DNA of 64,000 bases from assembly GCA_027574665.1 (NCBI GenBank), contig CM050655.1:868001-932000 (forward strand). The letters run 5' to 3'. Both the position numbers and the translations under genes were made by a program. The stretch comes from Rhynochetos jubatus. Lineage: Eukaryota > Chordata > Aves > Eurypygiformes > Rhynochetidae. The notes under the pieces are model-generated. The model worked only from the letters and a program-made list of their open reading frames with translations, did not search any database and was not told where the DNA came from. Every line of letters begins with the position of its first letter. Within the stretch, counting starts at the first letter, position 1. This document shows, in pieces, positions 35,501-47,523 of the stretch.

Positions 35501-38500
35501 GCGCTGATTTCTCTCGCTGTGCTCTAGCAGTTCGTTCCCTTTTCGGCAGAGCGCGGGACCGCTTGCAAAGCTTAGAAACAAACCTCTCCCTTTTCCTCCA
35601 AAAGGGAGAGAGCTACGAGAGAATTTCTTAGGGAAACCTTGTTTGTTTTGGCAGAGCACTGCATGCCTCTTAAGACAGAGCTCTGGATCCCCGGGAAAGT
35701 CGAAATCCACAGGGTCACCTTCTCTGTGCTAACCGGCTCGGAGAGGCTCGAAGGCGCGGCTCGTTGAAGCGTCTGCCCGAACACGGACATCTAAAGCAGC
35801 ACTGTAATGCGAGCAAACAGAAAGAGTTAGGAGAGAATTTCTTGTCCCTCCTTGCTGCGCCTTTGCAGAGCACTGCGTGCCAGAGCAGCCGGATCGCTGT
35901 GTTGCTTGCAATCTCCAGTTCCAACAGTGCCACAGTTCCTCGGCAACAGAAAGAGCTAGGAAGGAATTGCTTGCGCTGATTTCTCTCGCTGTGCTCTAGC
36001 AGTTCGTTCCCTTTTCGGCAGAGCGCGGGACCGCTTGCAAAGCTTAGAAACAAACCTCTCCCTTTTCCTCCAAAAGGGAGAGAGCTACGAGAGAATTTCT
36101 TAGGGAAACCTTGTTTGTTTTGGCAGAGCACTGCATGCCTCTTAAGACAGAGCTCTGGATCCCCGGGAAAGTCGAAATCCAGGGGGACACCTTCTCTGTG
36201 CTAACCGGCTCGGAGAGGCTCGAAGGCGCGGCTCGTTGAAGCGTCTGCCCGAACACGGACATCTAAAGCAGCACTGTAATGCGACCAAACAGAAAGAGTT
36301 AGGAGAGAATTTCTTGTCCCTCCTTGCTGCGCCTTTGCAGAGCACTGCGTGCCAGAGCAGCCGGATCGCTGTGTTGCTTGCAATCTCCAGTTCCAACAGT
36401 GCCACAGTTCCTCGGCAACAGAAAGAGCTAGGAAGGAATTGCTTGCGCTGATTTCTCTCGCTGTGCTCTAGCAGTTCGTTCCCTTTTCGGCAGAGCGCGG
36501 GACCGCTTGCAAAGCTTAGAAACAAACCTCTCCCTTTTCCTCCAAAAGGGAGAGAGCTACGAGAGAATTTCTTAGGGAAACCTTGTTTGTTTTGGCAGAG
36601 CACTGCATGCCTCTTAAGACAGAGCTCTGGATCCCCGGGAAAGTCGAAATCCACAGGGTCACCTTCTCTGTGCTAACCGGCTCGGAGAGGCTCGAAGGCG
36701 CGGCTCGTTGAAGCGTCTGCCCGAACACGGACATCTAAAGCAGCACTGTAATGCGACCAAACAGAAAGAGTTAGGAGAGAATTTCTTGTCCCTCCTTGCT
36801 GCGCCTTTGCAGAGCACTGCGTGCCAGAGCAGCCGGATCGCTGTGTTGCTTGCAATCTCCAGTTCCAACAGTGCCACAGTTCCTCGGCAACAGAAAGAGC
36901 TAGGAAGGAATTGCTTGCGCTGATTTCTCTCGCTGTGCTCTAGCAGTTCGTTCCCTTTTCGGCAGAGCGCGGGACCGCTTGCAAAGCTTAGAAACAAACC
37001 TCTCCCTTTTCCTCCAAAAGGGAGAGAGCTACGAGAGAATTTCTTAGGGAAACCTTGTTTGTTTTGGCAGAGCACTGCATGCCTCTTAAGACAGAGCTCT
37101 GGATCCCCGGGAAAGTCGAAATCCACAGGGTCACCTTCTCTGTGCTAACAGGCTCGGAGAGGCTCGAATGCGCGGCTCGTTGAAGCGTCTGCCCGAACAC
37201 GGACATCTGAAGCAGCACTGTAATGCGAGCAAACAGAAAGAGTTAGGAGAGAATTTCTTGTCCCTCCTTGCTGCGCCTTTGCAGAGCACTGCGTGCCAGA
37301 GCAGCCGGATCGCTGTGTTGCTTGCAATCTCCAGTTCCAACAGTGCCACAGTTCCTCGGCAACAGAAAGAGCTAGGAAGGAATTGCTTGCGCTGATTTCT
37401 CTCGCTGTGCTCTAGCAGTTCGTTCCCTTTTCGGCAGAGCGCGGGACCGCTTGCAAAGCTTAGAAACAAACCTCTCCCTTTTCCTCCAAAAGGGAGAGAG
37501 CTACGAGAGAATTTCTTAGGGAAACCTTGTTTGTTTTGGCAGAGCACTGCATGCCTCTTAAGACAGAGCTCTGGATCCCCGGGAAAGTCGAAATCCACAG
37601 GGTCACCTTCTCTGTGCTAACCGGCTCGGAGAGGCTCGAAGGCGCGGCTCGTTGAAGCGTCTGCCCGAACACGGACATCTAAAGCAGCACTGTAATGCGA
37701 CCAAACAGAAAGAGTTAGGAGAGAATTTCTTGTCCCTCCTTGCTGCGCCTTTGCAGAGCACTGCGTGCCAGAGCAGCCGGATCGCTGTGTTGCTTGCAAT
37801 CTCCAGTTCCAACAGTGCCACAGTTCCTCGGCAACAGAAAGAGCTAGGAAGGAATTGCTTGCGCTGATTTCTCTCGCTGTGCTCTAGCAGTTCGTTCCCT
37901 TTTCGGCAGAGCGCGGGACCGCTTGCAAAGCTTAGAAACAAACCTCTCCCTTTTCCTCCAAAAGGGAGAGAGCTACGAGAGAATTTCTTAGGGAAACCTT
38001 GTTTGTTTCGGCAGAGCACTGCATGCCTCTTAAGACAGAGCTCTGGATCCCCGGGAAAGTCGAAATCCACAGGGTCACCTTCTCTGTGCTAACCGGCTCG
38101 GAGAGGCTCGAAGGCGCGGCTCGTTGAAGCGTCTGCCCGAACACGGACATCTGAAGCAGCACTGTAATGCGAGCAAACAGAAAGAGTTAGGAGAGAATTT
38201 CTTGTCCCTCCTTGCTGCGCCTTTGCAGAGCACTGCGTGCCAGAGCAGCCGGATCGCTGTGTTGCTTGCAATCTCCAGTTCCAACAGTGCCACAGTTCCT
38301 CGGCAACAGAAAGAGCTAGGAAGGAATTGCTTGCGCTGATTTCTCTCGCTGTGCTACAGCAGTTCGTTCCCTTTTCGGCAGAGCGCGGGACCGCTTGCAA
38401 AGCTTAGAAACAAACCTCTCCCTTTTCCTCCAAAAGGGAGAGAGCTACGAGAGAATTTCTTAGGGAAACCTTGTTTGTTTTGGCAGAGCACTGCATGCCT

Positions 38501-38555
38501 CTTAAGACAGAGCTCTGGATCCCCGGGAAAGTCGAAATCCACAGGGTCACCTTCT
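29588..38555 (+). repeat. 19-unit (8,968-bp) higher-order block, copy 1
   Basis: This 19-unit series is copied in direct tandem at 38,556. Rare marks shared at exactly +8,968 include AAGCAATTGCTTACG near 29,826, the incomplete GGGGG allele at 30046, A at 30888, a GAATAGCTTG change near 32,190, GCGTCTTTG near 32,550, GACAATTTC near 33,002, C at 35390 and C at 38009. I found only two substitutions, at 32077 (T here, G at 41045) and 32854 (T here, G at 41822). Typical neighbouring units differ by about 1-2%, so this block duplication is much younger than the unit divergence. Confidence 0.92.
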
Positions 38556-41500
38556 CTGTGCTAACCGGCTCGGAGAGGCTCGAAGGCGCGGCTCGTTGAA
38601 GCGTCTGCCCGAACACGGACATCTAAAGCAGCACTGTAATGCGAGCAAACAGAAAGAGTTAGGAGAGAATTTCTTGTCCCTTCTTGCTGCGCCTTTGCAG
38701 AGCACTGCGTGCCAGAGCAGCCGGATCGCTGTGTTGCTTGCAATCTCCAGTTCCAACAGTGCCACAGTTCCTCGGCAACAGAAAGAGCTAGGAAGCAATT
38801 GCTTACGCTGTTTTCTCTCGCTGTGCTCTAGCAGTTCGTTCCCTTTTCGGCAGAGCGCGGGACCGCTTGCAAAGCTTAGAAACAAACCTCTCCCTTTTCC
38901 TCCAAAAGGGAGAGAGCTACGAGAGAATTTCTTAGGGAAACCTTGTTTGTTTTGGCAGAGCACTGCATGCCTCTTAAGACAGAGCTCTGGATCCCCGGGA
39001 AAGTCGAAATCCAGGGGGTCACCTTCTCTGTGCTAACCGGCTCGGAGAGGCTCGAATGCGCGGCTCGTTGAAGCGTCTGCCCGAACACGGACATCTAAAG
39101 CAGCACTGTAATGCGAGCAAACAGAAAGAGTTAGGAGAGAATTTCTTGTCCCTTCTTGCTGCGCCTTTGCAGAGCACTGCGTGCCAGAGCAGCCGGATCG
39201 CTGTGTTGCTTGCAATCTCCAGTTCCAACAGTGCCACAGTTCCTCGGCAACAGAAAGAGCTAGGAAGGAATTGCTTGCGCTGTTTTCTCTCGCTGTGCTC
39301 TAGCAGTTCGTTCCCTTTTCGGCAGAGCGCGGGACCGCTTGCAAAGCTTAGAAACAAACCTCTCCCTTTTCCTCCAAAAGGGAGAGAGCTACGAGAGAAT
39401 TTCTTAGGGAAACCTTGTTTGTTTTGGCAGAGCACTGCATGCCTCTTAAGACAGAGCTCTGGATCCCCGGGAAAGTCGAAATCCACAGGGTCACCTTCTC
39501 TGTGCTAACCGGCTCGGAGAGGCTCGAAGGCGCGGCTCGTTGAAGCGTCTGCCCGAACACGGACATCTAAAGCAGCACTGTAATGCGAGCAAACAGAAAG
39601 AGTTAGGAGAGAATTTCTTGTCCCTCCTTGCTGCGCCTTTGCAGAGCACTGCGTGCCAGAGCAGCCGGATCGCTGTGTTGCTTGCAATCTCCAGTTCCAA
39701 CAGTGCCACAGTTCCTCGGCAACAGAAAGAGCTAGGAAGGAATTGCTTGCGCTGATTTCTCTCGCTGTGCTCTAGCAGTTCGTTCCCTTTTCGGCAGAGC
39801 GCGGGACCGCTTGCAAAGCTTAGAAACAAACCTCTCCCTTTTCCTCCAAAAGGGAAAGAGCTACGAGAGAATTTCTTAGGGAAACCTTGTTTGTTTTGGC
39901 AGAGCACTGCATGCCTCTTAAGACAGAGCTCTGGATCCCCGGGAAAGTCGAAATCCACAGGGTCACCTTCTCTGTGCTAACCGGCTCGGAGAGGCTCGAA
40001 GGCGCGGCTCGTTGAAGCGTCTGCCCGAACACGGACATCTAAAGCAGCACTGTAATGCGAGCAAACAGAAAGAGTTAGGAGAGAATTTCTTGTCCCTCCT
40101 TGCTGCGCCTTTGCAGAGCACTGCGTGCCAGAGCAGCCGGATCGCTGTGTCGCTTGCAATCTCCAGTTCCAACAGTGCCACAGTTCCTCGGCAACAGAAA
40201 GAGCTAGGAAGGAATTGCTTGCGCTGTTTTCTCTCGCTGTGCTCTAGCAGTTCGTTCCCTTTTCGGCAGAGCGCGGGACCGCTTGCAAAGCTTAGAAACA
40301 AACCTCTCCCTTTTCCTCCAAAAGGGAGAGAGCTACGAGAGAATTTCTTAGGGAAACCTTGTTTGTTTTGGCAGAGCACTGCATGCCTCTTAAGACAGAG
40401 CTCTGGATCCCCGGGAAAGTCGAAATCCACAGGGTCACCTTCTCTGTGCTAACCGGCTCGGAGAGGCTCGAAGGCGCGGCTCGTTGAAGCGTCTGCCCGA
40501 ACACGGACATCTAAAGCAGCACTGTAATGCGAGCAAACAGAAAGAGTTAGGAGAGAATTTCTTGTCCCTCCTTGCTGCGCCTTTGCAGAGCACTGCGTGC
40601 CAGAGCAGCCGGATCGCTGTGTCGCTTGCAATCTCCAGTTCCAACAGTGCCACAGTTCCTCGGCAACAGAAAGAGCTAGGAAGGAATTGCTTGCGCTGAT
40701 TTCTCTCGCTGTGCTCTAGCAGTTCGTTCCCTTTTCGGCAGAGCGCGGGACCGCTTGCAAAGCTTAGAAACAAACCTCTCCCTTTTCCTCCAAAAGGGAG
40801 AGAGCTACGAGAGAATTTCTTAGGGAAACCTTGTTTGTTTTGGCAGAGCACTGCATGCCTCTTAAGACAGAGCTCTGGATCCCCGGGAAAGTCGAAATCC
40901 ACAGGGTCACCTTCTCTGTGCTAACCGGCTCGGAGAGGCTCGAAGGCGCGGCTCGTTGAAGCGTCTGCCCGAACACGGACATCTAAAGCAGCACTGTAAT
41001 GCGAGCAAACAGAAAGAGTTAGGAGAGAATTTCTTGTCCCTTCTGGCTGCGCCTTTGCAGAGCACTGCGTGCCAGAGCAGCCGGATCGCTGTGTCGCTTG
41101 CAATCTCCAGTTCCAACAGTGCCACAGTTCCTCGGCAACAGAAAGAGCTAGGAAGGAATAGCTTGCGCTGATTTCTCTCGCTGTGCTCTAGCAGTTCGTT
41201 CTCTTTTCGGCAGAGCGCGGGACCGCTTGCAAAGCTTAGAAACAAACCTCTCCCTTTTCCTCCAAAAGGGAGAGAGCTACGAGAGAATTTCTTAGGGAAA
41301 CCTTGTTTGTTTTGGCAGAGCACTGCATGCCTCTTAAGACAGAGCTCTGGATCCCCGGGAAAGTCGAAATCCACAGGGTCACCTTCTCTGTGCTAACCGG
41401 CTCGGAGAGGCTCGAAGGCGCGGCTCGTTGAAGCGTCTGCCCGAACACGGACATCTAAAGCAGCACTGTAATGCGAGCAAACAGAAAGAGTTAGGAGAGA

Positions 41501-44500
41501 ATTTCTTGTCCCTCCTTGCTGCGTCTTTGCAGAGCACTGCGTGCCAGAGCAGCCGGATCGCTGTGTTGCTTGCAATCTCCAGTTCCAACAGTGCCACAGT
41601 TCCTCGGCAACAGAAAGAGCTAGGAAGGAATTGCTTGCGCTGATTTCTCTCGCTGTGCTCTAGCAGTTCGTTCCCTTTTCGGCAGAGCGCGGGACCGCTT
41701 GCAAAGCTTAGAAACAAACCTCTCCCTTTTCCTCCAAAAGGGAGAGAGCTACGAGAGAATTTCTTAGGGAAACCTTGTTTGTTTTGGCAGAGCACTGCAT
41801 GCCTCTTAAGACAGAGCTCTGGATCCCCGGGAAAGTCGAAATCCACAGGGTCACCTTCTCTGTGCTAACCGGCTCGGAGAGGCTCGAAGGCGCGGCTCGT
41901 TGAAGCGTCTGCCCGAACACGGACATCTAAAGCAGCACTGTAATGCGACCAAACAGAAAGAGTTAGGAGACAATTTCTTGTCCCTTCTTGCTGCGCCTTT
42001 GCAGAGCACTGCGTGCCAGAGCAGCCGGATCGCTGTGTCGCTTGCAATCTCCAGTTCCAACAGTGCCACAGTTCCTCGGCAACAGAAAGAGCTAGGAAGG
42101 AATTGCTTGCGCTGATTTCTCTCGCTGTGCTCTAGCAGTTCGTTCCCTTTTCGGCAGAGCGCGGGACCGCTTGCAAAGCTTAGAAACAAACCTCTCCCTT
42201 TTCCTCCAAAAGGGAGAGAGCTACGAGAGAATTTCTTAGGGAAACCTTGTTTGTTTTGGCAGAGCACTGCATGCCTCTTAAGACAGAGCTCTGGATCCCC
42301 GGGAAAGTCGAAATCCACAGGGTCACCTTCTCTGTGCTAACCGGCTCGGAGAGGCTCGAAGGCGCGGCTCGTTGAAGCGTCTGCCCGAACACGGACATCT
42401 AAAGCAGCACTGTAATGCGACCAAACAGAAAGAGTTAGGAGAGAATTTCTTGTCCCTCCTTGCTGCGCCTTTGCAGAGCACTGCGTGCCAGAGCAGCCGG
42501 ATCGCTGTGTTGCTTGCAATCTCCAGTTCCAACAGTGCCACAGTTCCTCGGCAACAGAAAGAGCTAGGAAGGAATTGCTTGCGCTGATTTCTCTCGCTGT
42601 GCTCTAGCAGTTCGTTCCCTTTTCGGCAGAGCGCGGGACCGCTTGCAAAGCTTAGAAACAAACCTCTCCCTTTTCCTCCAAAAGGGAGAGAGCTACGAGA
42701 GAATTTCTTAGGGAAACCTTGTTTGTTTTGGCAGAGCACTGCATGCCTCTTAAGACAGAGCTCTGGATCCCCGGGAAAGTCGAAATCCAGGGGGACACCT
42801 TCTCTGTGCTAACCGGCTCGGAGAGGCTCGAAGGCGCGGCTCGTTGAAGCGTCTGCCCGAACACGGACATCTAAAGCAGCACTGTAATGCGACCAAACAG
42901 AAAGAGTTAGGAGAGAATTTCTTGTCCCTCCTTGCTGCGCCTTTGCAGAGCACTGCGTGCCAGAGCAGCCGGATCGCTGTGTTGCTTGCAATCTCCAGTT
43001 CCAACAGTGCCACAGTTCCTCGGCAACAGAAAGAGCTAGGAAGGAATTGCTTGCGCTGATTTCTCTCGCTGTGCTCTAGCAGTTCGTTCCCTTTTCGGCA
43101 GAGCGCGGGACCGCTTGCAAAGCTTAGAAACAAACCTCTCCCTTTTCCTCCAAAAGGGAGAGAGCTACGAGAGAATTTCTTAGGGAAACCTTGTTTGTTT
43201 TGGCAGAGCACTGCATGCCTCTTAAGACAGAGCTCTGGATCCCCGGGAAAGTCGAAATCCAGGGGGACACCTTCTCTGTGCTAACCGGCTCGGAGAGGCT
43301 CGAAGGCGCGGCTCGTTGAAGCGTCTGCCCGAACACGGACATCTAAAGCAGCACTGTAATGCGAGCAAACAGAAAGAGTTAGGAGAGAATTTCTTGTCCC
43401 TCCTTGCTGCGCCTTTGCAGAGCACTGCGTGCCAGAGCAGCCGGATCGCTGTGTCGCTTGCAATCTCCAGTTCCAACAGTGCCACAGTTCCTCGGCAACA
43501 GAAAGAGCTAGGAAGGAATTGCTTGCGCTGATTTCTCTCGCTGTGCTCTAGCAGTTCGTTCCCTTTTCGGCAGAGCGCGGGACCGCTTGCAAAGCTTAGA
43601 AACAAACCTCTCCCTTTTCCTCCAAAAGGGAGAGAGCTACGAGAGAATTTCTTAGGGAAACCTTGTTTGTTTTGGCAGAGCACTGCATGCCTCTTAAGAC
43701 AGAGCTCTGGATCCCCGGGAAAGTCGAAATCCACAGGGTCACCTTCTCTGTGCTAACCGGCTCGGAGAGGCTCGAAGGCGCGGCTCGTTGAAGCGTCTGC
43801 CCGAACACGGACATCTAAAGCAGCACTGTAATGCGACCAAACAGAAAGAGTTAGGAGAGAATTTCTTGTCCCTCCTTGCTGCGCCTTTGCAGAGCACTGC
43901 GTGCCAGAGCAGCCGGATCGCTGTGTTGCTTGCAATCTCCAGTTCCAACAGTGCCACAGTTCCTCGGCAACAGAAAGAGCTAGGAAGGAATTGCTTGCGC
44001 TGATTTCTCTCGCTGTGCTCTAGCAGTTCGTTCCCTTTTCGGCAGAGCGCGGGACCGCTTGCAAAGCTTAGAAACAAACCTCTCCCTTTTCCTCCAAAAG
44101 GGAGAGAGCTACGAGAGAATTTCTTAGGGAAACCTTGTTTGTTTTGGCAGAGCACTGCATGCCTCTTAAGACAGAGCTCTGGATCCCCGGGAAAGTCGAA
44201 ATCCAGGGGGACACCTTCTCTGTGCTAACCGGCTCGGAGAGGCTCGAAGGCGCGGCTCGTTGAAGCGTCTGCCCGAACACGGACATCTAAAGCAGCACTG
44301 TAATGCGAGCAAACAGAAAGAGTTAGGAGAGAATTTCTTGTCCCTCCTTGCTGCGCCCTTGCAGAGCACTGCGTGCCAGAGCAGCCGGATCGCTGTGTTG
44401 CTTGCAATCTCCAGTTCCAACAGTGCCACAGTTCCTCGGCAACAGAAAGAGCTAGGAAGGAATTGCTTGCGCTGATTTCTCTCGCTGTGCTCTAGCAGTT

Positions 44501-47500
44501 CGTTCCCTTTTCGGCAGAGCGCGGGACCGCTTGCAAAGCTTAGAAACAAACCTCTCCCTTTTCCTCCAAAAGGGAGAGAGCTACGAGAGAATTTCTTAGG
44601 GAAACCTTGTTTGTTTTGGCAGAGCACTGCATGCCTCTTAAGACAGAGCTCTGGATCCCCGGGAAAGTCGAAATCCACAGGGTCACCTTCTCTGTGCTAA
44701 CCGGCTCGGAGAGGCTCGAAGGCGCGGCTCGTTGAAGCGTCTGCCCGAACACGGACATCTAAAGCAGCACTGTAATGCGAGCAAACAGAAAGAGTTAGGA
44801 GAGAATTTCTTGTCCCTCCTTGCTGCGCCTTTGCAGAGCACTGCGTGCCAGAGCAGCCGGATCGCTGTGTTGCTTGCAATCTCCAGTTCCAACAGTGCCA
44901 CAGTTCCTCGGCAACAGAAAGAGCTAGGAAGGAATTGCTTGCGCTGATTTCTCTCGCTGTGCTCTAGCAGTTCGTTCCCTTTTCGGCAGAGCGCGGGACC
45001 GCTTGCAAAGCTTAGAAACAAACCTCTCCCTTTTCCTCCAAAAGGGAGAGAGCTACGAGAGAATTTCTTAGGGAAACCTTGTTTGTTTTGGCAGAGCACT
45101 GCATGCCTCTTAAGACAGAGCTCTGGATCCCCGGGAAAGTCGAAATCCAGGGGGACACCTTCTCTGTGCTAACCGGCTCGGAGAGGCTCGAAGGCGCGGC
45201 TCGTTGAAGCGTCTGCCCGAACACGGACATCTAAAGCAGCACTGTAATGCGACCAAACAGAAAGAGTTAGGAGAGAATTTCTTGTCCCTCCTTGCTGCGC
45301 CTTTGCAGAGCACTGCGTGCCAGAGCAGCCGGATCGCTGTGTTGCTTGCAATCTCCAGTTCCAACAGTGCCACAGTTCCTCGGCAACAGAAAGAGCTAGG
45401 AAGGAATTGCTTGCGCTGATTTCTCTCGCTGTGCTCTAGCAGTTCGTTCCCTTTTCGGCAGAGCGCGGGACCGCTTGCAAAGCTTAGAAACAAACCTCTC
45501 CCTTTTCCTCCAAAAGGGAGAGAGCTACGAGAGAATTTCTTAGGGAAACCTTGTTTGTTTTGGCAGAGCACTGCATGCCTCTTAAGACAGAGCTCTGGAT
45601 CCCCGGGAAAGTCGAAATCCACAGGGTCACCTTCTCTGTGCTAACCGGCTCGGAGAGGCTCGAAGGCGCGGCTCGTTGAAGCGTCTGCCCGAACACGGAC
45701 ATCTAAAGCAGCACTGTAATGCGACCAAACAGAAAGAGTTAGGAGAGAATTTCTTGTCCCTCCTTGCTGCGCCTTTGCAGAGCACTGCGTGCCAGAGCAG
45801 CCGGATCGCTGTGTTGCTTGCAATCTCCAGTTCCAACAGTGCCACAGTTCCTCGGCAACAGAAAGAGCTAGGAAGGAATTGCTTGCGCTGATTTCTCTCG
45901 CTGTGCTCTAGCAGTTCGTTCCCTTTTCGGCAGAGCGCGGGACCGCTTGCAAAGCTTAGAAACAAACCTCTCCCTTTTCCTCCAAAAGGGAGAGAGCTAC
46001 GAGAGAATTTCTTAGGGAAACCTTGTTTGTTTTGGCAGAGCACTGCATGCCTCTTAAGACAGAGCTCTGGATCCCCGGGAAAGTCGAAATCCACAGGGTC
46101 ACCTTCTCTGTGCTAACAGGCTCGGAGAGGCTCGAATGCGCGGCTCGTTGAAGCGTCTGCCCGAACACGGACATCTGAAGCAGCACTGTAATGCGAGCAA
46201 ACAGAAAGAGTTAGGAGAGAATTTCTTGTCCCTCCTTGCTGCGCCTTTGCAGAGCACTGCGTGCCAGAGCAGCCGGATCGCTGTGTTGCTTGCAATCTCC
46301 AGTTCCAACAGTGCCACAGTTCCTCGGCAACAGAAAGAGCTAGGAAGGAATTGCTTGCGCTGATTTCTCTCGCTGTGCTCTAGCAGTTCGTTCCCTTTTC
46401 GGCAGAGCGCGGGACCGCTTGCAAAGCTTAGAAACAAACCTCTCCCTTTTCCTCCAAAAGGGAGAGAGCTACGAGAGAATTTCTTAGGGAAACCTTGTTT
46501 GTTTTGGCAGAGCACTGCATGCCTCTTAAGACAGAGCTCTGGATCCCCGGGAAAGTCGAAATCCACAGGGTCACCTTCTCTGTGCTAACCGGCTCGGAGA
46601 GGCTCGAAGGCGCGGCTCGTTGAAGCGTCTGCCCGAACACGGACATCTAAAGCAGCACTGTAATGCGACCAAACAGAAAGAGTTAGGAGAGAATTTCTTG
46701 TCCCTCCTTGCTGCGCCTTTGCAGAGCACTGCGTGCCAGAGCAGCCGGATCGCTGTGTTGCTTGCAATCTCCAGTTCCAACAGTGCCACAGTTCCTCGGC
46801 AACAGAAAGAGCTAGGAAGGAATTGCTTGCGCTGATTTCTCTCGCTGTGCTCTAGCAGTTCGTTCCCTTTTCGGCAGAGCGCGGGACCGCTTGCAAAGCT
46901 TAGAAACAAACCTCTCCCTTTTCCTCCAAAAGGGAGAGAGCTACGAGAGAATTTCTTAGGGAAACCTTGTTTGTTTCGGCAGAGCACTGCATGCCTCTTA
47001 AGACAGAGCTCTGGATCCCCGGGAAAGTCGAAATCCACAGGGTCACCTTCTCTGTGCTAACCGGCTCGGAGAGGCTCGAAGGCGCGGCTCGTTGAAGCGT
47101 CTGCCCGAACACGGACATCTGAAGCAGCACTGTAATGCGAGCAAACAGAAAGAGTTAGGAGAGAATTTCTTGTCCCTCCTTGCTGCGCCTTTGCAGAGCA
47201 CTGCGTGCCAGAGCAGCCGGATCGCTGTGTTGCTTGCAATCTCCAGTTCCAACAGTGCCACAGTTCCTCGGCAACAGAAAGAGCTAGGAAGGAATTGCTT
47301 GCGCTGATTTCTCTCGCTGTGCTACAGCAGTTCGTTCCCTTTTCGGCAGAGCGCGGGACCGCTTGCAAAGCTTAGAAACAAACCTCTCCCTTTTCCTCCA
47401 AAAGGGAGAGAGCTACGAGAGAATTTCTTAGGGAAACCTTGTTTGTTTTGGCAGAGCACTGCATGCCTCTTAAGACAGAGCTCTGGATCCCCGGGAAAGT

Positions 47501-47523
47501 CGAAATCCACAGGGTCACCTTCT
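38556..47523 (+). repeat. 19-unit (8,968-bp) higher-order block, copy 2
   Basis: This is the direct tandem copy of 29,588-38,555. Identity with the start of the next repeat period continues to 47612. At 47613 p413 is C, whereas the equivalent base 38645 is G. Some marks of the block start (TTACGCTGTTTT at 47773 onward) persist for one more unit, so the right breakpoint is a mosaic. The private difference at 41045 is inside this copy. Confidence 0.92.
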